NCBI RefSeq assembly: GCF_028369135.1
Contig: NZ_JAPWHW010000018.1
Coordinates: 1 to 64,000 of the forward strand
DNA from: Roseovarius sp. ZX-A-9
GTDB lineage: Bacteria > Pseudomonadota > Alphaproteobacteria > Rhodobacterales > Rhodobacteraceae
Direction of reading: 5' to 3'
Length of the DNA stretch: 64,000 nucleotides
Part shown: one piece after another, positions 1 to 7,893 of the stretch
How the letters are laid out: every line of letters starts with the position of its first letter
Position numbering within the stretch: position 1 is the stretch's first letter
Translations under genes and position numbers: made by a program
Notes under the pieces: generated by a model
The model's input: only the letters and a program-made list of their open reading frames with translations
Databases searched by the model: none
Told to the model about the DNA's origin: nothing

Positions 1-860
1 ATGACGCTGATGAAGGATCGGTTCATCGCCTTGCACATGATGTAGCTCAGGATCGCGCCCGAGGACCCCACCAGCGCACCCACCACGATCAGCAGGTCAT
101 TGCCAAGGCTGAAGCCGATCGCCGCCGCCGCCCAGCCCGAGTAGCTGTTGAGCATCGACACGACGACAGGCATGTCGGCGCCGCCGATCCCCATGATCAG
201 GTGATAGCCCACGAACAGCGCCAGCAGCGTCATCACGAACAGTGGAAAGACCCCGCCGCTGTTGAAGTACCAGATCAGGCAGATCACCGACAGCGCCGCG
301 GCGCCGGCATTGAGCATGTGCCCCCCCGGCAGCTTCTGCGCGGCGGTGTTCATCTTACCCGCCAGCTTGCCGAAGGCGACGATCGAGCCGGTGAAGGTCA
401 CCGCCCCGATGAACACGCCCAGGAACAGCTCCACCCGCAGGATCGAGATCTCGACGCTGCTCTTGTGCGCCAAAAGCGCCGCGAAGCCGTCGGTCAGCGC
501 GCGCGCCGCCTCGTCCATGCCCAGCACGCGCACCAGTTCGAAATGCGCGTTGTAGCCGACAAAGACCGCCGCCAGCCCCACAAGGCTGTGCATCGCCGCG
601 ACAAGCTGCGGCATTTCCGTCATCTGCACCCGTTGCGCGACCACCACGCCGATGGCCCCGCCTCCTGCGATCAGCAGAAGCGACAGCAGCCACAGCCCCG
701 AACCGGGGCCGATCAGCGTGGCGGTGACCGCCAGCGCCATGCCGACGATGCCGTACCAGACCGCGCGCTTGGCGCTTTCCTGCCCCGACAGCCCGCCCAG
801 CGAGAGAATGAAGAGGATTGTCGCCACCACATAGGCGGCCGTTGTGAATCCGTATTCCAT
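1..860 (-). CDS. pntB: NAD(P) transhydrogenase subunit beta, 3' end cut by the window
   Basis: Membrane subunit of the proton-translocating transhydrogenase, which passes hydride from NADH to NADP+ using the proton gradient. The visible part begins with residues [13 protein letters not shown] and is a chain of hydrophobic segments typical of domain II; the NADP-binding domain III lies beyond the window edge. The ATG at 860 follows GGAGGG on the minus strand. It starts 13 bases after the pntA stop, so the two genes form one operon. Truncation is by the window, not by mutation. Family assignment is firm because of sequence and neighbour. Confidence 0.93.
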   Translation of the reverse strand, partial: MEYGFTTAAYVVATILFILSLGGLSGQESAKRAVWYGIVGMALAVTATLIGPGSGLWLLSLLLIAGGGAIGVVVAQRVQMTEMPQLVAAMHSLVGLAAVFVGYNAHFELVRVLGMDEAARALTDGFAALLAHKSSVEISILRVELFLGVFIGAVTFTGSIVAFGKLAGKMNTAAQKLPGGHMLNAGAAALSVICLIWYFNSGGVFPLFVMTLLALFVGYHLIMGIGGADMPVVVSMLNSYSGWAAAAIGFSLGNDLLIVVGALVGSSGAILSYIMCKAMNRSFISV

Positions 861-873
861 GATGCGGCCCTCC

Positions 874-2448
874 TCAGGATTTCTGGAACATGGCGAGCAT
901 GCGCCGTGTGACGAGGAACCCGCCGAATATGTTGATCCCGGCCATGAAGACCGACAGCCCGGCCAGCATCAGCACCAGCCACGAGCCCGAGCCGATCTGC
1001 ATCAGCGCGCCGAGGATGATGATCGAACTGATCGCGTTGGTCACCGCCATCAGCGGCGTGTGCAGCGAATGCGCCACGCCCCAGATCACCTGGAAGCCGA
1101 CGAAGACCGCCAGCACGAAGACGATGAAGTGCTGCATGAAACTGGCCGGAGCCACCAGCCCTACGGCCAGCAGCAGCCCGCCGCCGACGGCAAGCAGGGT
1201 CACCTGTTGCTTGGTCTGCGCCTTGAAGGCGGCCACCTCGTTTGCCCGTTTCTCGGCTGCGGTCAGCTCCTTCGGGGCCTCCTTCTTCGGCTGGGCCGCG
1301 ATCGCGGCCACCTTGGGCGGTGGCGGCGGGAAGGTGACAGCGCCCGCATGGGTCACGGTGGCGCCCCGGATCACGTCATCCTCCATGTCATGCACGATCA
1401 CGCCATCCTTCCCGGGCGTCAGATCGGACAGCATGTGGCGGATGTTGGTGGCGTAAAGCGTCGAGGCCTGCGCCGCCATCCGGCTGGGGAAATCGGTGTA
1501 GCCGATGATCGTCACGCCATTCTCGGTCACGATCTTCTCATCCATGACGGTCAGTTTGCAGTTGCCGCCCTTCTCCGCCGCCAGGTCAACAATGACAGAG
1601 CCCGGCTTCATCGCCGCGACCATGTCCTCGGTCCACAGCTCCGGCGCCTCGCGGTTCGGGATCAGCGCGGTGGTGATGACGATGTCCATCTCCGGCGCCA
1701 GTTCGCGGAACTTCGCCAGTTGCGCCTCGCGGAATTCCGGCGACGAAACAGAGGCATAACCGCCCGAGGCCGCGCCGTCAGATTGTTCTTCCTTGAAGTC
1801 GAGATAGACGAACTCGGCGCCCATGCTCTCGACCTGTTCGGCCACTTCGGGGCGCACGTCGAAGGCGTAGGTGATCGCCCCCAGCGACGTCGAGGTGCCG
1901 ATCGCCGCCAGACCGGCAACGCCCGCGCCCACCACCAGGACCTTGGCCGGCGGCACCTTGCCCGCGGCCGTGATCTGACCGGTGAAGAAGCGGCCAAAGT
2001 TGTTGCCCGCCTCGATCACCGCGCGGTAGCCCGCGATATTGGCCATCGAGCTCAGCGCATCCATCTTCTGCGCCCGGCTGATCCGCGGCACCATCTCCAT
2101 CGCGATGACCGTGGCACCCTTGTCGGCGGCCTGCTTGAGCTGCTTGTCATTGGCACCGGGGTTGAAGAAACTGATCAGCGTCTGCCCAGAGCGCAGCCGC
2201 TTCATCTCGGTATCGGTCGGCACCCGCACCTTGGCCACCACATCAGCCGCCTTCCACAGCGCCGCCGCGGTCTTGACCACCTCAACCCCCGCAGCCTTGT
2301 AAGCCGCATCCGAAAACCCCGCCGCCGCTCCCGCGCCCGCCTCGATCACGCATTCATGCCCAAGCTTGCGCAATTGCACCGCAGACTCCGGCGTCATCGC
2401 AACCCGCGACTCCCCCGACATAACTTCCCTAGGCGTCCCGATTTTCAC
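874..2448 (-). CDS. pntA: NAD(P) transhydrogenase subunit alpha
   Basis: Subunit carrying the NAD(H)-binding domain I and the first membrane helices. The 524 residues match the single-chain PntA type rather than the split PntAA/PntAB form: residues 1-380 resemble alanine dehydrogenase/PntA (start [20 protein letters not shown], dinucleotide loop [14 protein letters not shown]), then an Ala/Lys/Glu-rich linker leads to about four hydrophobic segments ending [17 protein letters not shown]. The start is GTG at 2448, preceded by GGGGGATAGACAG. Upstream, at 2484-2501, a 7-bp GC hairpin (CGCGGCG/CGCCGCG, loop TCAG) may end the previous transcript or lie in the leader. Confidence 0.95.
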   Translation of the reverse strand: MKIGTPREVMSGESRVAMTPESAVQLRKLGHECVIEAGAGAAAGFSDAAYKAAGVEVVKTAAALWKAADVVAKVRVPTDTEMKRLRSGQTLISFFNPGANDKQLKQAADKGATVIAMEMVPRISRAQKMDALSSMANIAGYRAVIEAGNNFGRFFTGQITAAGKVPPAKVLVVGAGVAGLAAIGTSTSLGAITYAFDVRPEVAEQVESMGAEFVYLDFKEEQSDGAASGGYASVSSPEFREAQLAKFRELAPEMDIVITTALIPNREAPELWTEDMVAAMKPGSVIVDLAAEKGGNCKLTVMDEKIVTENGVTIIGYTDFPSRMAAQASTLYATNIRHMLSDLTPGKDGVIVHDMEDDVIRGATVTHAGAVTFPPPPPKVAAIAAQPKKEAPKELTAAEKRANEVAAFKAQTKQQVTLLAVGGGLLLAVGLVAPASFMQHFIVFVLAVFVGFQVIWGVAHSLHTPLMAVTNAISSIIILGALMQIGSGSWLVLMLAGLSVFMAGINIFGGFLVTRRMLAMFQKS

Positions 2449-2563
2449 CTGTCTATCCCCCTATTCCATCGCTTTGAGACCCGCGCGGCGTCAGCGCCGC
2501 GACGATCCGAAAGCATTTTTGCGGTTATTTCACATTGTAAAGCGACATGCGATATACAGAATG

Positions 2564-3013
2564 TTACAGCCAACGCCGAGTCTTTTGGCAATAGCGTGCG
2601 AAATCGGCCCTGAATTTGCGGCGCAGCATGTTTTCCTCTTTAATGATGAATCTAGTCTCGATCACCCAGACGAACACGGGAACCAGGATCAGCGCCAGCA
2701 CCGCCTCCCAGCGCAGGATGAAACCTGCGAGAATCAGCGCATCGCCCAGGTAGATCGGATTGCGGCTCCGCCGGAAAATGCCCGAGGTTATCATCCGTTC
2801 CGCCTCGAGGTGGGGAATGATTGTGGTGCGCGCGCGCCGGAATTCCAGTGCGGCAAGGCCGATCAGAAGGAAACCGCCCCCGACCAGCAATCCGCCGACG
2901 AAATCCGACCAAGCACCACCGAATCCCAGACCAAACCCGAAGTGGTGCGCCTGTATCCACGTGAGGGCCAGAAATCCGATCAGCCAGACCGGCGGTGTGT
3001 CGAGCCATTTCAT
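2564..3013 (-). CDS. Isoprenylcysteine carboxyl methyltransferase-like membrane protein
   Basis: Small integral membrane methyltransferase of the ICMT/PEMT-like family. Evidence is several hydrophobic helices and the C-terminal family signature SRNPIYLGDALILAGF followed by E-TRFIIKEENMLRRKF and a final Y. The substrate cannot be told; in bacteria these are usually called only methyltransferase family protein. I chose the ATG at 3013 (MKWLDTPPVWLIGF) because CGGAGTGATTCAG stands directly before it. The frame stays open to 3160, giving up to 198 residues, but the upstream candidates (3160, 3130, 3115) lack a Shine-Dalgarno. It is downstream of no gene on its strand. Confidence 0.72.
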   Translation of the reverse strand: MKWLDTPPVWLIGFLALTWIQAHHFGFGLGFGGAWSDFVGGLLVGGGFLLIGLAALEFRRARTTIIPHLEAERMITSGIFRRSRNPIYLGDALILAGFILRWEAVLALILVPVFVWVIETRFIIKEENMLRRKFRADFARYCQKTRRWL

Positions 3014-3262
3014 CTGAATCACTCCGTTTTGCGCGGCGAACAGCGCCGCTGCCGCAATTGCGCACAAACCTGCGACACTTGCCAGAGAAGGGCAATCCGC
3101 TACGCTGCGAAACATGGTTGAGGGTCTCATGATCCCGGATGGCAGCCGTACCCCGATCATGGGCGCTCAACAGGGCTGCGGGCACGCTCTTCGGGCCTTT
3201 AGCGCCCTGCCCGCGATGAACGTCCGCGAGGGGTGGAAGGACCGACCGAGGGAAACGCATCG

Positions 3263-3658
3263 ATGACACGTGCCGAATTCAACGCCTTTTGCGCCCGCCT
3301 GCCGCAGACCCACCATGTGGTTCAGTGGCGCAATGCAGATGTGTGGAAAGTGGACACCAAGGTTTTCGCGATCTGCGGCTGGCATGACAACGACGCGGCG
3401 TTCACCTTCAAGGTCTCGGATATCGCCTGGGAGGTGTTGCAGGATCAGCCGGGCATCCGCCCTGCCCCATATCTTGCCTCGCGCGGCATGAAATGGTTGC
3501 AGCATTACGCCGCGCCGGGTTTGCCGGACGCCGCGCTGCGCGAGCATCTGATGCTGTCCTACCTGCTGGTCGCGGGCGGCATCAGCGGCAAGAAGCGTCG
3601 CGAGCTTGCCCTGCCCGACACGCTCGAGGCGCTTGCGGCGGCTGCCACCACACGCTGA
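3263..3658 (+). CDS. MmcQ/YjbR family protein
   Basis: A 131-residue cytoplasmic protein of the YjbR/MmcQ (double-wing DNA-binding fold) family. Diagnostic segments are the N-terminal MTRAEFNAFCARLPQTHH, WKVDTKVFAICGW in the middle, and the late RGMKWLQHY and LREHLMLSYLLV. Function in the family is poorly defined; DNA binding is predicted from structure, not shown here. The ATG at 3263 has GAGGG about ten bases upstream; an in-frame start at 3233 would add ten residues not typical of the family. It stands alone between a leftward gene and the RTX gene. Confidence 0.8.
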   Translation: MTRAEFNAFCARLPQTHHVVQWRNADVWKVDTKVFAICGWHDNDAAFTFKVSDIAWEVLQDQPGIRPAPYLASRGMKWLQHYAAPGLPDAALREHLMLSYLLVAGGISGKKRRELALPDTLEALAAAATTR

Positions 3659-3819
3659 GGCCGCGCGTCGCGGTATCGCCCTAATTCGTCCAGAATTTGC
3701 CGAAAAATCAACGTCATCCCGCCGCAGGTGATTTGTACCTTTTTCGCAAACAAAGCGCCGAAAGCATTTGAATCTTATCGGTGCGCGAAACAAGAAAACC
3801 GATTGATTGAGCAGGCCCG

Positions 3820-6465
3820 ATGGCAACGATGAACTCTGGGCTTGGCGGCCCCGCAGGTTACGGCGAAAATGTCTTTACCACCGCAACCAAGGCGGCGGGC
3901 GGCAACGACGACGGCTCGGTCGCGATTGACACGACACCGGTCTTCGGCGCGAACGGGATCAACTTTTTCGGCAACGATTACGCGACCATCTATCTCAACA
4001 CGAATGGCACGATTTCGTTCGGCACCACCTTCACCGATTGGCAGACATCGGATCTGACGGCCGAAACGACGCCGATGCTGGCCCCGTTCTTTGCGGATGT
4101 GAACCTCAACAGAGGTGGCGAGATCTACTGGGATGTCGACACCGGCGCGGGCACGATCACGATGACCTGGCTCGAGGTGCAACCCTATTCGGGAAGCGGC
4201 ACCAACTCTTTCCAAGTGGTGCTGACCAGCGATGGCGCAGGCGATTTCACCGTCGAATACATCTATGAAAATATCGACTGGGCCGGTAGCGGCAGCGATC
4301 TGGCCGATGTGGGCTATACTGATGGCGGCGACAATGACGTGCTGCTGGACGGGTCGGGCAACAGCACCGAACTGCTGGCCTACGATACCAACGATTTCCA
4401 GAACGGCGATCCCGCTGGCGCCTACGCGATCAGCTTCGCGGACGGGATCCCGCAAATCCCTGACGGGATCGTTGACGGCACCGATGGCGCCGACACGATC
4501 GATGCCGCCTATGCGGATGATCCGGATGGTGATGTCATCGACGGCAATGACGCCCCCGGCACCGGCGGTAACGAAGACCTGGTCTATGCGCTTGGCGGTG
4601 ATGACAGCGTGGCGGCGGGCGCCGGAAACGACACCATCTATGGCGGCAATGATGACGACACATTGGATGGTGGCGCTGGCAGCGACACGATCTATGGCGA
4701 CAATGGCGGGCCGCAGCTCGCTTCGGCGGAATCGCTGAGCTGGAGTGCACAGGGCGGTGAAAACACCAACCTGGAAGGCGGGTTCACCCAGAACACCGGG
4801 GATATGGACGTCACCGTCAGCTTTGACGACGGCGGCGATACCGAACCGCTGTTGCGGATCGAGAGCACCGACAGGACCTATACCGAGAGCGGTGAACCGT
4901 TCAGCGACACATCGAACGCGTATCTCTACGGCGACAACGGCACCACATCGGTCACGAGCATCGCCTTTTCCGGGGCAGAGCGCAGCGGCTACGGCGATGA
5001 GGTCAGCAACGTCCAGTTTCGCATCAACGACATCGATTGGGGCAGCGGCAACCACACCGACATCCTGACCATCAACGCCTTCGACGCCAACGGCGATCCG
5101 GTGGCGGTGACCATCACCCCCGGCGGCTCTGACGAGGTGGTCGGCAACACCATCACGGCCGCCGCCGTGGCAGAGAGCCAATTGCAAGCGGGTGGTTCGG
5201 CTCTCATCACCATCGCAGGACCGGTTTCGAACATCGAAATCCTGTACTCGAACGGCCAGTCCGGCACCCAGGCGGTGTGGATCAGTGACATTCATTTCAC
5301 CACCATTCCGCCCGTCGATGGCAATGACAGCATCGATGGTGGTGCCGGGCGCGACTATATCGATGGCGAAGGTGGCGACGACACCATCGATGGCGGCAAC
5401 AGCGCCGACACCATCCTTGGCGGCGCGGGCAACGATGTCATCGTCGACAGCGGCGGCAGCGGGTCAGCCGACAGCATCGACGGCGGCACCGGCAATGACA
5501 GCATCGACGCCGGGCATGGCGACGACACGCTGATCGGCGGCGAAGGCGACGACACCCTGACCGGCAACCGTGGTGCGGATGTCTATGACGGCGGGGCCGG
5601 CGACGACGTGATGTACCTGTCGGAGGGCGACACAGCCGACGGTGGCGACGGCGACGACCTGTTCGTTCTGACCGATCTGGGCGAGACCGGCAGCAGCACC
5701 ATCTCGATCACCGGCGGCGAAGGCGACGAGACCGATGGCGATACGCTGCAGCTCAACTCCGATGTCAGCTACAGCGACATCACCTTTACCAACACCGACG
5801 ACAACGCTGGCGGGTTGTCGGGTAATTTCGCGATGGCCGATGGCACGGTCGTCACCTTCACCGAAATCGAGAATATCATCTGCTTCACCCCCGGCGTGCA
5901 TATCCTGACCGAACACGGCTCTCGCCCGATCGAGACGCTGCGGGTCGGCGACCTGATCGTGACCCGCGACAACGGGCTGCAACCAATACGCTGGCTGGGC
6001 GCTCGCCGCGTTGCGGGGCTTGGGCGGTTCGCACCGGTCCACATCGCTCAGCATGTCATGCCGGGAGCCACCTGCCCGCTGCTGGTTTCGCCGCAGCATC
6101 GCATCGTGTTTTCAGGCTACCGGGCCGAACTGCTCTTTGGCGCGTCCGAGGTTCTGGTGTCGGCCAAACACCTGATCGATGGCGTCGATGTGCGCCAGAT
6201 CGAGCAGACGCATGTCACTTATATCCATCTGATGCTCGATGCGCATGAAGTGGTTTTTGCCGACGGCGCTGCGACTGAGAGCTTTCACGCGGGCGACAGC
6301 GGCATTTCCGCGCTCAGCAACGTCAGCCGCCACGAGATATTCTCGATCTTTCCGGAACTGCGCAGCAACCCAAACGCCCATGGCCGCACCGCCCGCCGCT
6401 GCCTGAAGCGGCGCGAGGCGCAACTGTTGTGTTCAGATGCGCGCCCGCTCCGCGCGGCGGCATGA
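3820..6465 (+). CDS. Secreted NIDO - RTX - Hint protein
   Basis: An 881-residue acidic protein with no Sec signal, as expected for type I secretion. Residues about 10-210 resemble a nidogen-like (NIDO) domain (YATIYLNTNGTISFGTTF, LAPFFADVNLNRGGEIYWD). A short run of calcium-binding RTX nonapeptides lies at 268-296 (GNDTIYGGN, GAGSDTIYGD), a beta-rich segment at about 300-497, and a second RTX run at 499-625 (GGEGDDTLTG and similar). From Cys688 the C-terminus is a Hint_2 domain: CFTPGVHILTEHGSRPIETL, VGDLIV, DNGLQPIRWLG, then LLVSPQHRIV. Such domains are common at the end of roseobacter RTX proteins and may self-process. No transporter genes adjoin it. Domain calls are from motifs by eye; the role (adhesion or surface binding) is inference. 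Confidence 0.82.
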   Translation: MATMNSGLGGPAGYGENVFTTATKAAGGNDDGSVAIDTTPVFGANGINFFGNDYATIYLNTNGTISFGTTFTDWQTSDLTAETTPMLAPFFADVNLNRGGEIYWDVDTGAGTITMTWLEVQPYSGSGTNSFQVVLTSDGAGDFTVEYIYENIDWAGSGSDLADVGYTDGGDNDVLLDGSGNSTELLAYDTNDFQNGDPAGAYAISFADGIPQIPDGIVDGTDGADTIDAAYADDPDGDVIDGNDAPGTGGNEDLVYALGGDDSVAAGAGNDTIYGGNDDDTLDGGAGSDTIYGDNGGPQLASAESLSWSAQGGENTNLEGGFTQNTGDMDVTVSFDDGGDTEPLLRIESTDRTYTESGEPFSDTSNAYLYGDNGTTSVTSIAFSGAERSGYGDEVSNVQFRINDIDWGSGNHTDILTINAFDANGDPVAVTITPGGSDEVVGNTITAAAVAESQLQAGGSALITIAGPVSNIEILYSNGQSGTQAVWISDIHFTTIPPVDGNDSIDGGAGRDYIDGEGGDDTIDGGNSADTILGGAGNDVIVDSGGSGSADSIDGGTGNDSIDAGHGDDTLIGGEGDDTLTGNRGADVYDGGAGDDVMYLSEGDTADGGDGDDLFVLTDLGETGSSTISITGGEGDETDGDTLQLNSDVSYSDITFTNTDDNAGGLSGNFAMADGTVVTFTEIENIICFTPGVHILTEHGSRPIETLRVGDLIVTRDNGLQPIRWLGARRVAGLGRFAPVHIAQHVMPGATCPLLVSPQHRIVFSGYRAELLFGASEVLVSAKHLIDGVDVRQIEQTHVTYIHLMLDAHEVVFADGAATESFHAGDSGISALSNVSRHEIFSIFPELRSNPNAHGRTARRCLKRREAQLLCSDARPLRAAA

Positions 6466-6878
6466 TGTGCCACATTCTGACCCAAATCCGCTCTAATTCT
6501 GCCGCAACATTACCCACCTATCGCCAAATTCTCCTGCCAGACCGGGCGCTGGGAACCTAAGAGAAAAGTGAGCTGTGCGGAGGCTCCGCAGAGGTCCGGG
6601 AGGTGATGGAATGATAAACGACAAGACGGCAAACAGTGCCCAGCGCCGTGCTGCCCCCGGATCAGATCGGTCAGGCCCTGCCGAACGGTGGCGCACCACA
6701 ACGCAGGCGTCGTCGCAGCCATCAGCGCGGTCGTTTTTCTGCGCCCCGCTTCACGGCACGCCGGTCACACCGGTTGCCCAGCACGACTGAAGCCCCCCAA
6801 CCTGATCTTGATTTCTGGCCCAACGCAGGCGACGGCACGACCGAAAACCGCGGCTCCGGGCCACGCCATCCCTGCACC
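6466..6878. other. Gene-poor gap of 413 bases between convergent genes
   Basis: No recognised gene. It contains a compact hairpin, TGCGGA/TCCGCA with loop GGC at 6576-6590, and just after it a strong Shine-Dalgarno preceding a 59-codon frame (separate entry). The rest shows no repeat or tRNA-like structure that I can support. The stretch could hold a small RNA or a decayed gene; neither is proven. Confidence 0.5.
6611..6790 (+). CDS. Possible small ORF, 59 residues, unrecognised
   Basis: The ATG at 6611 is preceded by GGGAGGTGATGGA, a very good ribosome binding site, and the frame runs 59 codons to a TGA. The product starts MINDKTANSAQRRAAPGSDR, is polar, rich in Arg, Ser, Pro and Thr, and has no membrane segment or motif I know. 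Other frames across the same bases are also open, so coding is uncertain. It would be expressed downstream of the RTX/Hint gene or from its own promoter near the hairpin at 6576-6590. Confidence 0.25.
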   Translation: MINDKTANSAQRRAAPGSDRSGPAERWRTTTQASSQPSARSFFCAPLHGTPVTPVAQHD

Positions 6879-7667
6879 TTAGGCGGATTTCCGGGGCTGC
6901 GGGCGCTTTTGCCCGCGTTTTTGGCTGGACCAGGCCCGCGCCGCATCGCCAAATGCGCCAAACAGCGGGCGCGAGGCCGCATCATTCACCGCGTTCCATT
7001 CCGGATGCCATTGCACCGACAGCGTAAAGCCCGGCGCACCATCCACATAAATCGCCTCGGGCGTCCCGTCAGGCGCATGCCCGTCGATGACGATCCCCGG
7101 AGCGGCATCGCGTATCCCCTGCCCGTGCAGCGTGTTGGTCATGACCTCTTGCGCGCCGATCAGGCGGTGGAAAACGCCACCTTCGGAAAACGTGACCTTG
7201 TGACGGAGCGCAAACTGCTCTTCCAGCGTGCCGTCGGGCGGCATGCGGTGGTTGTCACGCCCCGGCAGATCGCGGATTTCCGGATAGAGCGTGCCGCCCA
7301 GCGCCACGTTCACTTCCTGAAAGCCACGGCAGACGCCCAGAAACGGCTGACCGCGTTCAACGCAGGCCCGGATCAGCGGCAATGTGATCGCATCGCGCGC
7401 CAGATCGAACACGCCATGCGCCTCGGTCGGGGTTTCACCATAATGTTGCGGATGCACATTGGGCCGTCCGCCGGTCAGCAGAAAGCCGTCGCAATGGGCC
7501 AGCAGTTCATCGACCGTGACCAGATCGGGATCGCTGGGCACGATCATCGGCATGCAACCCGAGGCCAGCGCGATGGCTTCGGAATTCATTCGCCCACCCG
7601 CATGTACCGGGTAACGGTCTTCGATCACGTAACAATTGCCGATGATGCCTACGAGGGGACGTGCCAT
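6879..7667 (-). CDS. puuD: Gamma-glutamyl-gamma-aminobutyrate hydrolase family (PuuD-like)
   Basis: Class I glutamine-amidotransferase-fold peptidase (C26 type) of 262 residues; family members cleave the gamma-glutamyl group from gamma-glutamyl-GABA in putrescine breakdown. Seen: LLTGGRPNVHP, nucleophile elbow FLGVCRGFQEVNVALGG with the catalytic Cys, and VQWHPEW with the His and Glu of the triad. Start ATG at 7667 (MARPLVGIIGN) follows AGGATTCTC; the frame is open further to 7895 but that part is not family-like. It lies far from the ligase/oxidase cluster at 43-47.8 kb that would supply its substrate, so pathway membership is inferred. The C-terminus is Lys/Arg-rich. Confidence 0.82.
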   Translation of the reverse strand: MARPLVGIIGNCYVIEDRYPVHAGGRMNSEAIALASGCMPMIVPSDPDLVTVDELLAHCDGFLLTGGRPNVHPQHYGETPTEAHGVFDLARDAITLPLIRACVERGQPFLGVCRGFQEVNVALGGTLYPEIRDLPGRDNHRMPPDGTLEEQFALRHKVTFSEGGVFHRLIGAQEVMTNTLHGQGIRDAAPGIVIDGHAPDGTPEAIYVDGAPGFTLSVQWHPEWNAVNDAASRPLFGAFGDAARAWSSQKRGQKRPQPRKSA

Positions 7668-7893
7668 GAGAATCCTGCCTGCTGAGCCTGCCCCTTGGTA
7701 CAACGTGCCGCGCCGCATGAAAACAATTTCGGCGAACACGTGGTTGCGCATTTTTGCAGGGAATGGTGGGTTTGCTTTCCTTTGTCCGACATCTGCGCAT
7801 AGCACGTTTGCATGATCACCCATTGAAGGGTGGGTTTGGGTGACATAACGTCCGAACCGCACGCTATCCCCCCAGTCGCCGGAGACCGAGACC

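Noticed and set aside
874-2613. 589-codon rightward frame opposite pntA
   Set aside because: It is the antisense shadow of pntA; the product is rich in His and Arg with no family pattern, typical of the complementary strand of GC-rich genes.
3775-5295. 506-codon leftward frame opposite the RTX gene
   Set aside because: Shadow of the Gly/Asp repeats on the other strand; no motif and no ribosome binding site.
4600-5650. Repeated DNA that at first looks like a CRISPR or tandem repeat
   Set aside because: Periodicity comes from in-frame RTX nonapeptide codons of a coding gene; no spacer structure.
5881-6465. Intein inside the RTX gene
   Set aside because: The Hint domain is followed by about 60 non-extein-like residues and a stop, with no C-extein; a C-terminal Hint_2 domain fits better.
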